From NCBI RefSeq assembly GCF_037975245.1, contig NC_092583.1, forward strand, positions 18,066,764-18,130,763: a stretch of DNA of 64,000 nt, written 5' to 3'. The position numbers and the translations under genes were made by a program. This document shows, piece by piece, positions 26,803 to 38,369 of this stretch. This DNA comes from Apostichopus japonicus. Lineage: Eukaryota > Echinodermata > Holothuroidea > Aspidochirotida > Stichopodidae. Position 1 is the first letter of the stretch. Each line of letters opens with the position of its first letter. The notes beneath the pieces were generated by a model. It did no database searches, was not told where the DNA came from, and worked only from the letters and a program-made list of their open reading frames with translations.

Positions 26803-26816
26803 TATATTCCTAGGTT

Positions 26817-27975
26817 GCATCCAATAAAAGTAAGATTAACTGGATCATCTTTTGTTTCTGTACTTTCTAGCCATTTGTCTTTGCCCTGGTAAGAGACTTC
26901 ACATGTCCTTTTCCTGTCACTAGCAAATTAAGCTATCCCTTAGGACTCAACGTGGGCTGACGTTTCATATGCATGAACATTTATGGTTAAGTCACATAGC
27001 ATAAGTAACTAATTTACATTTGAAATATCCTAGGGTATTAAACATTGCATAACTAAATATTTCACAAATAACATCCATCCTGTTTCCCTTCCCCTCCACC
27101 CTGCCCCCCTCCACTTTGTCCCCCTCAACACTGCCCCTCCACCACCCTGCTATCCTCCTTAAATAGGGGAAAAGAAAACATTACATGCTCCTCAGCTCTA
27201 ATATTGTATGTTTTCAAATCATACAAGCAGACACATACTGCAATTTTATAGCATTTTCTGATGGCATTTGCATACCTACATTATTATGGTTACTGGCCTA
27301 CTGGCATCTCATCTCTATTGACGCAAATCAATTCTACATTTACGACACTGCTTCTTGTGAAGTACAGCTCTCAATAGCTGTGCATGGAGACTACTCCAGT
27401 TTACATTACCTGAATTTAATGAATATTTCTTGGAAATCCAGTGCTTGCGATTACATCGCAGCAGCTGCTTGGCGCTGATACAGAATCAGACCCTGACATT
27501 ATCTTTTTTTCCTCATCCTACAGGTCTGGGAGAATAAAGCCTATGAAGAACAGATGGAATTGTCTAAGTAGAACAGATTGACAACTAAGATGACGTCATG
27601 GATGTGGCATGATGGTTAATGCTACTAGCAACCAGCTGGTCTTGCATATTACATGTGAGCATTGCTAATAGTATTGAAGCAACAGATGACAAAGATTTAC
27701 TTCACTTCTTGAAAAGAAAAAACATTAAGAGAAGTTAACCAATGACACTAACAGATCAGATCCCGCAATGTGTTCAACAACTTTACATTAGACTCCTGCA
27801 TCGGTTATAGTATCAGACCCAATGCTCGCAATCGGTTTGATGTACAGCGCTGTAATTACTACTACTGTGTCACATTACATGCACGCAACAAACAACAAGG
27901 GAAATACTGTTGATCCTAGGTCAAACCTTAACTGCACTTACATTGCAAATTTGATGCGGTACCTGTGATCTGATC
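26817..27975. other. Intron, pyrimidine tract and unique sequence
   Basis: 27080-27160 is a C/T-rich tract. The rest is unique sequence with no supported exon. Confidence 0.4.
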
Positions 27976-28187
27976 TAATGGCATGAATGCACCATTTTAC
28001 GTCTAATTTTGTTTTTAGTAGGGATTTTTTCTCTAGTAGGGAGAGGGCCCCAAACAACCCTACATAGGAGTCAGCTTCAATGACCTCAGGGCAGCAAAAT
28101 CATTGATTTGCCTTTGTTCCTTCCATAAAGGTTCAGCCCCCTCTCCCCTCCCCATCTCCCACCTTTGAAATCCTGCACATGCCACTG
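27976..28187. mobile_element. hAT-like MITE, 212 bp
   Basis: Ends are TAATGGCATG and the complement of CAGTGGCATG, with a shared TGCA..ATTT further in. Flanks are ATCTGATC (27968-27975) and GTCTGATC (28188-28195), a 7-of-8 match to an 8-base target duplication as expected for hAT. It has no coding capacity. The 3' half is pyrimidine-rich and resembles the right end of the MITE at 63146. Confidence 0.55.
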
Positions 28188-30707
28188 GTCTGATCCTATC
28201 TTAATCCTAATCTATCACTGAGCTCAAATAACAGGACCTAATCTGTAGCATGTGTGCAATATATAAATTCTTTATCAGGATTTCAGACTTCTACCTAGAT
28301 GTTGACTTACAGTATAGTAATTTAGTGACCTTTGAAACTACCAAAACTAATATGGACCCTGCATACACCTAGGTACAGTGAAAAGGTCTGCCACCCTAGT
28401 AACATGAAGGAAAACAAAAATATGGCTCTTCTTTAGAGAGTATTTTACAATGCCATACATTGAAAGAAGTTGTGGCGAATGCAGAATTACTCAACCAGTG
28501 AAAACCTTGCATGTTACCCTAGAACTAATAGTGTTTTCTTTTCTTTTCTTTTCTTGATAGCCTTTACACTGGGATGAGCCTGGGTTAAAAAACAATTGTG
28601 GAACTTTGCACAAATTGTGGTATAGGCTCCAGTTTGCGTAGGCTACAGTGTGTTAGGATAATAGTTTTTGTCCAAGGTAGAAAAGAAATCACTGATATTC
28701 CGCCAATTTGCGGAAAAAGCTGATGCATGTTTACAACCATCTAAGTTTGTAACAAAATTTACCTTCAAATGGAATGGAAAGGCATAGATAAGGATTCCTT
28801 TAAATTCTCGTTTCTAACTGCTTTAGTATGCACAAAAGGCTTCGCAGATGTGAATACTTACTCTTGGAGGAATTTGTAAAAATTTGATGGAGCTTCTAGG
28901 CATGATATTCCTCTGACATTCTAGCAATAAAATTTCATCTGTGCTTGTTATTTTTATTATGAAAAGCTTAATTCAACGAATAGAGAAAATATAATAGCTG
29001 AAACAGCTCCCCTACAAAGTACTATTGATAATTTGTGATTTCTCTTTATATAGCTGGGCCATGGAGCACCATGATTCTTGGAAATGGAAATATCACCATG
29101 ACAACAATCTAAATATTTACAACATATCTGATTTAACATGAATATGATGTTTGCTCTGTCAAGTTTCATGGTAGTGCCAAGTTATGATGCAACCTTTACA
29201 TTAATGACAAGTCTTTTAATATAACTGAAAGAAACAGATCTAGTATTTGAGTCATTATGGTGGCATAGTGATCTATTACACCAAGTATAGTCATGATTCA
29301 TTACCAAACAATGCATATATCATCTCAAGGCTTGCTTCTTTATAGAGGCATATACTGTAAACTTCTCTAGTATGATCAAATAAAGGATAAAGCACATGTC
29401 AATATTTTTTACCATTTTAAGACATGCAGCATTGTTACGAACACAGGATTCTGCATCCGGGACGCAATGTTTTGGCCAGGTTCCCTAAAAGTCCATAAGT
29501 GACGACTAGTACAAATTTAGTATTATGCATACATATGGACTGCACTATTAAGGTACATGTATAAATGAACTACAGTATATCTTTGTCATTGACCTGGAGG
29601 TCAGAATATGTATGTTCAATTGATGATCACTTGTTGTAAAGTAGATGTTAACCGATTTTGCTGTCTGCTCACTTTAATTTTCAAAGGCTATACATTTTTT
29701 CAATCTTTGTAGTGAGTATACATGATATTTCAAATTTGATGCTTCCTGTTTCACCCAAAAGTTGCAAACAAAGTAATTTTTTTAAGCAGATTTCTGCTCT
29801 TCTGTAAATCAGGTTCCTGAAAATAGCTGAGTTAGGAAGGATTTTCAATCCATGGTGTAATGTATTGCTATCAGTCTTTCAGTCAACAGTAATCCACATT
29901 TTTAAGTGCTGCAGCACACTTTCCCCTTTACTGTTTATTACAGGACAATGCAGAATTACAACTTTTACTTTCTATCTGAAAATTCTTTATTTCCAAGAAA
30001 CTGGGTGCAAAATTTGTAAACTCATGCTATTTAAGAAGAACTTTTCCTTTCTATTTCAGGAGAGTGAAAACAGTTTCTCTATTGTGTTTGGAAGGTTTCA
30101 GAAATTGAAATGAATCGACTGTTTTTCATTAATCATTACAATTGTGCATAAATACAGCTTTAGTTCTGTCCAGTCATGTATCTGATTGGAACTCATTTCC
30201 ATTGATTTTACAGTTATACTACTCTCTGAACACTATATAATCACTAATAATCTGGAATGCAAAACACAAGGAACCATTTCATAGACTCTCATTCTATAAA
30301 GATGAATATGCATAGATGAGTATCAATGTATCACCTCAACAGCACATAATTGAAACTCTATAACCTACATGATAATAGTGTCAACTTTTGCTGATCTGTG
30401 GCCATGCTAGGACTTAAGACTGAAACATTAAAGGCAACATAGACAACAAACCACTTCTTTGCACCAAATACTTTCAAAACATTATCCCTTTGTATGTTTA
30501 TTATGCCCAGGCTCTAAAGTGAACTAAAAGCTTAGCGAGTTACCACATGACTTGAGCACTAAAGAATCCATCTAGAGTGCTTTAGTAGTGTGCAGGAGAC
30601 TGGCCTATTGGCCTGTGCCCAATAAATTACCTACAGTTTGAGTAATAGTTGAGTCTAAATATACAGTGTGGGTCTAAGGTAGATAATTGAAGGTTGCACA
30701 CACCAAG
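28188..30707. other. Intron, unique sequence
   Basis: Mostly AT-rich unique sequence. No exon or transposon supported. Confidence 0.4.
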
Positions 30708-31132
30708 TACAGACCTGGTATGACTGGATCAAAGACTAAATAATTGGAAAGTACAAAGCTATAAAGATATGATCCAGTATTACTGGTGATATCAATGGTT
30801 GGGCCAATGACTGCACAGCTTCACAGACCTGGTATGACTGGACCAAAGACTAAATAATTGGAAAGTACAAAGCTATAAAGATATGATCCAGTATTACTGG
30901 TGTTATCAATGGTTGTGCCAACGACTGCACAGCTTCACAGACCTGGTATGACTGGACCAAAGACTAAATAATTGGAAAGTACAAAGCTATAAAGATATGA
31001 TCCAGTATTACTGGTGATATCAATGGTTGGGCCAATGACTGCACAGCTTCACAGACCTGGTATGACTGGATCAAAGACTAAATAATTGGAAAGTACAAAG
31101 CTATAAAGATATGATCCAGTATTACTGATAAA
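30708..31132. repeat. 114-bp tandem repeat split by the DIRS element
   Basis: The box AGACCTGGTATGACTGGA or its GGACC variant starts at 30711, 30825, 30939 and 31053, exactly 114 apart. The array resumes at 39555-39614 with the same phrase (gccaatgactgcacagcttc). The 8.4 kb DIRS element therefore sits inside one unit. Confidence 0.95.
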
Positions 31133-31271
31133 TACTGGTTTATATATTTACGAGCGACCCACTTACCTGTCTCCCCACAACCTATGCACCACATTCTACC
31201 GTGTCTAGAATGCCCTGGTAAACTTTTAACACTGTACACCCTCACTGGCCCTAATGGCCTTCCTTCATTTT
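31133..31271. repeat. DIRS terminal inverted repeat (3' end of element)
   Basis: Matches the complement of 39424-39555 almost base for base from CCCACTTACCTGTCTCC through the GGCCTTCCTTCATTTT end. The outer 25 bases (actggtttatatatttacga) are specific to this end and recur in complement within the internal complementary region. Confidence 0.93.
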
Positions 31272-31398
31272 GAGACCACTTTCCCACAAAGTGGCCCCTG
31301 ACGCGACCTCGGGAAGGGTGGCGGGTAAACCCTGCCAACCGCCGAGCTCGCCGAGAAAGAAAAATTTAACGCTAACAAAGACTGCTGACGCCTCCAGG

Positions 31399-31447
31399 CG
31401 GAGGGTGAAGCCCACCCCGAACAGTCGGGGTGGGGGTCCGCCCTCCG
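31399..31447. repeat. Nested GC-rich stem-loop in DIRS tail
   Basis: The inner stem is CCCACCCCGA / TCGGGGTGGG with loop ACAG (31411-31434). The outer stem is CGGAGGG (31399-31405) with CCCTCCG (31441-31447). A second C-rich/G-rich stem lies at about 31677-31700. Confidence 0.8.
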
Positions 31448-31706
31448 TCACCCCGTAGTCGTGCCTCCCCCTACACCTACAGAGGCCTAATTGAACAAGG
31501 GGACGAGGCCCATACTACCTTAGATGGTAAAGAGTAACCTGGTAAACCAAACTAAGGAAACAACACCCACTGATAGACAAGTAGCTGCAGGCGACCCAGG
31601 GGGTGGCGATGTCTATCGACGAAATGCGAGGAGTCATGAGTCAGGTCGAACGACCGCTCCCCCGTCCGGCTGCGTCCCACCTCCCTCGGGGGAGGGTGGC
31701 GGGAAA

Positions 31707-31806
31707 TGGAGACAGGTAAGTGGGTCACTCGTAAATATATAAACCAGTAAGTTTTATAATATTTACTTCGTTCCCCACTTACCTGTCTCCCCACAACCTA
31801 TGCACC
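31707..31806. repeat. DIRS internal complementary region
   Basis: The left half (31707-31749) is the complement of the 31133 end. The right half (31757-31806) is the complement of the 39555 end. The two halves are inverted to each other (GGAGACAGGTAAGTGGG ... CCCACTTACCTGTCTCC). In DIRS elements this segment is thought to template the missing ends when the element forms a circle. Confidence 0.92.
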
Positions 31807-32937
31807 GAGTGGCACTGCCCGATGGTGGGAGGCCCGAGGGGTGGGACCCCCGCAGCCCGTATCATCGAGCGACCAAAGCCAAATCGGCCTGTGATACGTC
31901 CGATAAGAAGCAGGTGAGGAAGCGATTGGAGTCTTCCACGCCGTCGTCTTGCAGATGTCCACTATTGGAAAGCCTGCGAACCGGGCTGTAGAAGCAGTGA
32001 AACCCCTGCTGTTGTGAGCCATGGATCTGCCTGGACCTGTAGCCAGAGGGCGGATGGCTTCCACCAAACAGCGGGACAAGGTATCCTCCCAGGCTGCTGA
32101 GTGGGGCACTCGATGGAGGAAGAACAGAGATGTCGAAGTACCCAAGAGATCTTGTGTTCTGTTGAGGTACCACTTCAGTGCCCTAATGGGAAACCATACT
32201 GTAGTCTGTCCTCGGGGATCAAAGAGAAGGTCTTGATCTCTGGGATGATGATGTCTCCCGGTAGGAGAGCCCAAACCTGGTTCTAGCGAAGGAGGGGTCG
32301 AGAAGTATCAGCACCCCACAAACCGTAGGACTGAAGGCACCTTAGTCAAGGCGTGCCGTTGTTGCCTGGCGTGGAGCCGTAGGGGAAGCCCCTCTAGGAA
32401 GGCGGCAACAGCCGAACGATAGTTTTTGATCGTCGAAACCCTGCCTCCCTTCTTGGAACAGTGTGGGTAAGGAGTCGGCGATCAAGGTTAGAAAGGCCAT
32501 GGTAGGCAGAGTCTGTCTCGTTCGGCACACTCCGAATCTCCGTAGGCAGAAAACGTAAGTACCAAGGTTGTTCTCACTCTGGCGGCCAAAGTCCTTTCTG
32601 TCTAAGGGAACACCAGACAATTTCCAGGCATATAATTGTAGGCCCTTGCTGTCCGGGTGAGCCAGCGCCCCGTCTATGGGACAACCGACTGGGGTTTGTC
32701 CGGCAGGATCGCCGGCTCGTCCGCTAGGAGCTGGAGAACTTTTGCCCGAACCAGGGTCAGCGGGGCCACTATGATGGCTGACCATGCCAAGAGGGGGAAG
32801 ATGTAAGCTTCCGGTCCGTTTCGCGACAGGGACCTGGCGTTATGTAGAAGGCCTGCGGGTGGGACCGCCTGAACAAAGATGAGCAGCCCATTGTTGCCCT
32901 GTGTCGCAATCAGGTCTATCAGAGGTCTGCTGAACAT
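31798..32937 (-). pseudogene. DIRS tyrosine recombinase, frameshifted
   Basis: Three minus-strand frames (32937-32674, 32785-32342, 32274-31798) give consecutive parts of the DIRS region. The first has the post-RNase H segment (VDL/IDLIATQGNN..). The second has the N-terminal helical part (TLIADSLPTLFQEGRQ). The third has the catalytic part with PIRALKWYLNRT, HNSRG fitting HxxR, a Trp in TAWKTP and a Tyr in SYRTYH. At least two frameshifts separate them. It would have carried out integration by strand exchange, but is not functional here. Confidence 0.85.
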
Positions 32938-32951
32938 GTGGAAAACCTACT

Positions 32952-33240
32952 TCATGTTCGTTGCGAAAGGGTCCACTCGTCAGGGTGGAGCTGTCCCCTG
33001 GGCAGAGCATCGGCCATCACATTCTCCTTTCTGGCTATCTGAGAGACTTGTAGGGCCATGCCAGATTCTGTAGCTGTGGTGAGGGTCTCCCCTGCCAGAC
33101 GGCAATATCTCTCTGACCTGGTGCCACCATGTCTGTTGACGTAGCTACAGTATGTTACCACCGTCGTGTTGTCTGAGAGGATGGTAGTCAAAAACCCCGT
33201 ACCTGGGCGCCGGAGGACTCCAGAGAGCCCAAACCCCTGT
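32952..33240 (-). pseudogene. DIRS RNase H remnant
   Basis: The minus frame contains LSDNTTVVTY, VNRHGGTRS and ARKENVMADALPRGQLHPDEW, which correspond to the DIRS RNase H segments (DNTTVV, HGGTRS, ..NV.AD.LSR). The upstream portion is visible only as the frameshifted piece VRGF. The reverse transcriptase that should precede it is not found. Confidence 0.8.
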
Positions 33241-33589
33241 ATCTGCTGCTAAAGAAGTCAAGGACAGCGGCCTGTTTGGTGACCTTGTTAGCGCTTGCAG
33301 GACAGCCGCACTTGCAGTACTGATTCAGTACCACAGTACCGTTGATGACTCCTTCAGTTATCAACCCGTTGCAATCAGAAAACTATGAAGAAAAGGTCCT
33401 GATGATGCTAAGCTGTACCCTGTAGGGAGGTTTAATGGAGGCTCTTTCCATGATAAAAAATATTAATCATAATATTGGGGAAAGAAAAGGCGTAGACCTA
33501 TTGAAAGATAATGATGTCCGAGGCGCCTAACAATATTACCCCGGTCAACGAAAACCTGTCAAACATAGAGACAAGTATCTCCTGGATGG

Positions 33590-33705
33590 GAAGCTGCACT
33601 GACGAAAGAGTGCCTTGCCCAAGGAAACAACTGAATGATCCGGCCAGGACTCAAACCTGCAAGCCTTAGATCACCAGTCCACTGCCTTCACCACTTGACC
33701 ACAGT
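33590..33705 (-). mobile_element. tRNA-derived SINE fragment within the DIRS
   Basis: The complement has a tRNA-like 5' region with A box TGGTCAAGTGG (33691-33701) and B box GGTTTGAGTCC (33647-33657), followed by the CCTTGGGCAAGGCAC phrase common in invertebrate SINEs. It lacks a proper acceptor stem, so it is not a tRNA gene. Confidence 0.65.
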
Positions 33706-33879
33706 ACTCTCCAAAAATGAGTACTGAAGGTACAGAATCTCACTCTGCTGAGTGAGTACAGAATCTTAAACAATGCTACCCTGCTACAAAAAATGAGACT
33801 GAGTACTGAATGGATAGTTTGCTTCATCAGAATCTTAAACAAAGCTACACTGCTACTGTTTATGTGACTCCTACAACTA

Positions 33880-34125
33880 TATGTATGTATTTAAGAACGT
33901 ATTTAGGATCATCCTGCAAGTAGGAACTTGAGAAGAAGCCTCACTGGCTTAACCAAGCTGCAAGCTGACTGAAGTCAGTCTCTTACATACAAATTTAACG
34001 TCCATGATTATGAAAAGTCAACAACTCTGTAGCTGGACAACATACATTAATCTTGGGGTGACTTGAACCGGGGGCCTTACAGTATGACTGAAAGGCTTTA
34101 ACCCTGAGCTTACTGAGCTATAGAC
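33880..34125 (-). mobile_element. Second tRNA-like SINE fragment
   Basis: The complement shows A box TAGCTCAGTAA (34110-34120) and B box GGTTCAAGTCA (34059-34069) at tRNA spacing, then a non-tRNA body running to about 33880. It differs in sequence from the first SINE. It is not a functional tRNA by structure. Confidence 0.55.
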
Positions 34126-34892
34126 CTACTCATCAGAAACAAACTCCCAACAGGGGCTGTGAAGATGGTGAGAGGGTGGGTTTGTAGAAAATCCACCTCA
34201 TAAATCCCTGGCTGCTTAACGGAGCCCGGGGAGTTACTCAGCAAACACAAAAGCGTTACTAAGCATGTAGTGTTTTGTTATGATAACTTTATTAGTGGTG
34301 TAAGAGGTATGTCACCGAAAACGTTTTCAGGCTAATATATCAAAACGATTTACGTTAAGACACTAATATAACATTAATATGACATTAATATCTCATAGAC
34401 ACATTATGTCGACGTTTTTACAACACCACATTTAACGTAATAAACACGTAATAAATGTTATGATAACGTACCCGTTACTCCTCAAATCTCTCCATGTCGA
34501 GACGTGTCAATTTCGTAGTGTAGTACAGTAGAAGTATCCAACTTCCCATTGAAACAACCTAGCGCATAGCCACGACTAGGCTATCAGGTGCTACGAAATG
34601 CAACTGTGTTTAAAATGTCGGAACATCAAACATTATTCATGAAGCACATACTGTATGCTCGGAGCGCGTTAGCGCTTGTACCTTTGCTGGGGTTTTAACC
34701 TACCCCTTTTCCAACTTACTAACGCGTTTGTCTTGGTAATTCACCCAAAAAATAGAGAGAGAGGCTTATTCCATGGGATCGCTCACGTAGTCGACAGCTC
34801 GTTGCAGCAAACGTTGAGCTTACACGTGTCAATCCAGGTGACTGCTTGGCCCCCCTCCTCTCATGACAAATATACAGCGCGGGTATATTTTC

Positions 34893-34980
34893 TTGGCAGT
34901 TTGCCAAGACTCTTAGAAGGCTTCGTTTTCCTGGCACTTTGCCAAGTTTCGAAAATGTTCTCTTCTTGGCAGGTTGCCAA
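34893..34980. promoter_or_regulatory. Cluster of three NFI-type palindromes
   Basis: TTGGC-N5-GCCAA occurs exactly at 34893-34907 and 34966-34980, and with one mismatch (CTGGC) at 34931-34945, about 36 bases apart. TTGGCN5GCCAA is the established NFI dimer site. The surrounding 34.2-35.2 kb stretch has CpG and CACGTG-like words. Function within a dead element is unknown. Confidence 0.6.
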
Positions 34981-35259
34981 GGTACTAAGTAACGAGACTG
35001 TACTAGAATCGCTTCAGTTTGCGCATTTTAACATGCTCTGGAGGGGTTCCACAAGCGTTTTAAACAACAAAACATAAGCAAGGTTTCAAACCTAGACATA
35101 TGGCGATGAATTATAACGAGAGAGAAATATAATTATCTAGGAGAATATGACCCATGAATGCCCAGGAAATCTATGTCATGTCCTGGTTTCTGCTGGTACT
35201 CATTAAACACACATTCGGGATGTGTAATGATAAATGGTGTAGCGATTGCAGTGTCTTTC

Positions 35260-36370
35260 CGCAATTGATTCGAACCTGTCGTCGCAGCTCAAGCTGCTAG
35301 TTCCGGGGGGCAACACTCCCCTGATGAAAGAGACTCTTCCCCCTCTTGGAGGTGGGATTAACTTTGAGGCTGGGGATAAGTATATCTCCGTTTGCCGTGG
35401 GAACCTCGCTCCGGCCAGCTTTCCTTTCGGATTGGGCGTTTGCCCTTACTACCCCGTTCTGGGGGCCCAGCAGTTGTTGATCTCATCGGTTCCCGGCTCT
35501 GGGACCGGCTCCTGGGATCCGGAGTGGAACCTCGGTTCCGCACTCCCTGTGAGGTCTCGCTGGACCCGCGGTCTCGTCGGACCCGGCCCCCGGAGCCCAT
35601 CTCTGTGTGCGTACCTAGCCGGGTACCACTCCCCTCGACCCGGACATTCTGTCCATTCCGGTCGGAATTTCAAATGGGCTATTTATTGGCCTTGAGCCTT
35701 GCCCTTGCCTTCCCCTTGGTCATAGAATCCGGACGGTGCCGGGACCTTGGGGGGCAAAATCTCTTTCTCCTCTCTCTCTCCTCCGGCCTCTCTCGCCGGA
35801 CTCGGGCTCCCGGAGCCTATCTCTGTGTGCGTACCACGCCGGGTACCACTCTCCTCGACCCGGACATTCCGTCCGTTCCGGTCGGAACTTCTAATGGGCT
35901 TTTTATCGGCCTTGAGCCTAGCCTTCCTTGGGTTGGAGGGGAACGTCTGTTCCGGGCTCCTTCTGAGGTCTCGCCGGACCCTGGCTCTCCGGAGCCCCTC
36001 TCTTTGGGCGCACCACAACCGGTGCCGCTCTCTGCGACCCGGACGGAATGTCCGCTCTGGCCGTCTTTGTCATGGGCTTTTGGTTGGCCTTGAGCCTTGC
36101 CCTTGCCCTAGCCCTTGGTGGTACATCCGGACAACGCCGGCACCTTGGGTGGCAAAATCTCCTCTCTCTCCATCTCTCTCTCACATGGGCTTTTTGCTGG
36201 CCGAAGCCTTGCCCTGGCCCTTGGTGATACATCCGGACAACGCCGGCACCTTGGGTGGCAAAATCTCCATCTCTCTCTCTCTCTCTTCTCCGGCCCTCTC
36301 ATGGCCTCTCTCCATCTCAACTCCCACCAACTCTCTCACTTCCTCCGATTCCCTCCAGGGGAACTGTGGG
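35260..36370 (-). pseudogene. GC-rich repeated region, possible DIRS gag-like ORF1 remains
   Basis: The GC-rich tract is made of two to three diverged repeats (boxes GAGCC(C/T)ATCTCTGTGTGCG, CCGTCCGTTCCGGTCGGAA and GGCACCTTGGGTGGCAAAAT). The minus frames are Arg/Pro/Gly-rich with repeated PPKVPA and SGTRRGTHTEIGSG segments. Its position fits the basic, low-complexity first ORF of DIRS elements. The plus frames also stay open because of base composition, so strand and identity are tentative. Confidence 0.4.
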
Positions 36371-36378
36371 TTTGGTGA

Positions 36379-38091
36379 TAAGCTTGCACGGTTTCGTGAA
36401 AACTTACAACCGGTTTTTCTCTAGCAAAAAACCGAATCTGGCTCAAAAACCGGTTTTTTTTTCCCCTCCTGAATTGCATTGAAAACATCCAAATCTCGAT
36501 CGCTAAGATGCGTATTTTTGAAGCTTTATCAACAGCGGGTTCAAGTCTGTTCGTTCGCAGTAAATTGTTAAAAATAAGAATAATAAATTCAAGAAATGTT
36601 ACTGCCTACATGACTGTCATTTTATAACCCACGTTAACTAAACTAAAGTAAATATGTCGAAAAGAAATGTGTTAGTGAAATTTTTTCTTAAAGTTTTAAC
36701 ATCACGTACACGTATCGTTTGTCTTGTGTTTACTGTACTTCACGAAGTTCAAATTCGTGTTCAGAAAAAAATATGACGGTCATGTTATATTATATGTTAT
36801 ATTTTCGGAGATGAGGGCCGAGCATAAACCCCATTATGACCAACTGGAGATCGTAAAAAAATGCTTTACAATATGATTGGTCCAATGAAGGTACCAAATT
36901 GCACGAGGCTCTAGCCATGTTCGCGGGTGGTATCTTGGCGGTAAAATAAATTTCTCTTCAAAGAGTGAAGAGAATTTACCGTCTTCACTTTCAAGTACAA
37001 GTTGAAAAATATCACTGGCAAAAGCGGGATTAGGTCGGCAAAGAATGTAAATTGTTAACGTTTAAGTTGGAAACATGTGTTCATCAACGTAAACGAAAAA
37101 CCACCTGAGAGACGCCTTGTCTGATAACTGATAAGAAGAAAGGTTTAAAGGAAAATTACAAAGAAAATAAAATCCATTAGCGTACAAAGGAGAATTGTCA
37201 CAACAGCAACAGCTGTAATTTTCAGCCATGTATGCAACATTTTTACTCCTTTAATATTCCTTGACTCAAGCCTGACGCCAGGTGTCTCTTGTGAATAATG
37301 GACTGTGATTGTTCTAATGTTACTTGTTGCATCTTAGTTGTTAAACTCAACCCCCCCCCCCCCCCCCGCGATTGTTCTAAAGTTACTTGTTGCATCTTAG
37401 TTGTTAAACTCAGAGCCCCCCCCGTGATTGTTCTAATGATACTTGTTACATCTTAGTTGTTAAACTCACAGAGCCCCCCTCCCCTGCGACTGTACATGTC
37501 GTATTGTATTGTGGATTGCGCAATGTATCTTTCAAGTTTTAACGTTCATTTTTTGAACACGAACTGTGATCAATGTGTTTGAAAAGATTTTCTCCATATC
37601 CTCTACTATTTAATTGAAGTTAAATAGTAAGAAGAACACAAAGAGGACAAACACTTTGATTGTAACAATTTATTTTGAACTGCATCTCGTCATTTGAGTG
37701 TGTACTTCTCACAACTACTAACGTTGGCCACCAAGGTCAGTTCAATACTACAAGGTCGCCTAACTGATGCACGCATATATGGGCTGCATAGCCTAATGTT
37801 AGGCCTAGCTATCCACCCTCAAGCACTGGTTATGGCATGTGCGGATCGTAGCTGACAATGTCGTCTATCAGAAAAGCTTTCTCTTGTTGCAATTTACTTT
37901 CATATTGCAAAAAGAACAGTAAAAAGGAGAAACCAAAGTCAACAAACCTTTTTTTTTCAGTTTTTGCAATTCACATTTCGGTTTTTTCCGGTTTTTTCGG
38001 TTTTTCGGTTTTCTTAAAATAAAAAATAGTACCGAAATTCGGTCGGAAAAAACCGGTTTCGGTACTAAAACCGGTTTACCGTGCAAGCCTA
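36379..38091. mobile_element. hAT element (non-autonomous, 1.7 kb) nested in the DIRS
   Basis: Terminal inverted repeats TAAGCTTGCACGGTTT and the complement of TAGGCTTGCACGGTAA are flanked by a perfect 8-base duplication TTTGGTGA (36371-36378 and 38092-38099). The subterminal regions are packed with inverted AACCGG/CCGGTT words. No intact transposase frame is present. Inside is a threefold repeat of about 65 bases (37308-37490) whose copies end in poly-C runs. Confidence 0.9.
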
Positions 38092-38369
38092 TTTGGTGAT
38101 AGATCTAACCTGTCCCGGCCTGTTAGCCAGGTGTTGATGTGCTGCAACTGTCTGGTGTGAAAACAAAACAGACTAGACAGAGGTCTCGGAACAGTTCACA
38201 CATTTAAGGTGGCTTCGAGACATGTCTGAGAAATCCACGTTAAGGAGAGACTAACGGCGAATAGTCTAACGTATCAAACGGAACGACTATAAGGAGGAAG
38301 TAGGGTGGGAGTATGCTAACAGAGAGTAAACTTTACGTGACAAAAACAACGTGCCCCGCTATAGGCTCG

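Noticed and set aside
33643-34125. tRNA genes
   Set aside because: A and B boxes are present but the cloverleaf stems are not, and SINE bodies follow.
35246-36424. Long plus-strand frames (149-233 codons)
   Set aside because: GC-rich repeats keep several frames open; the position on the DIRS minus strand explains the region better.
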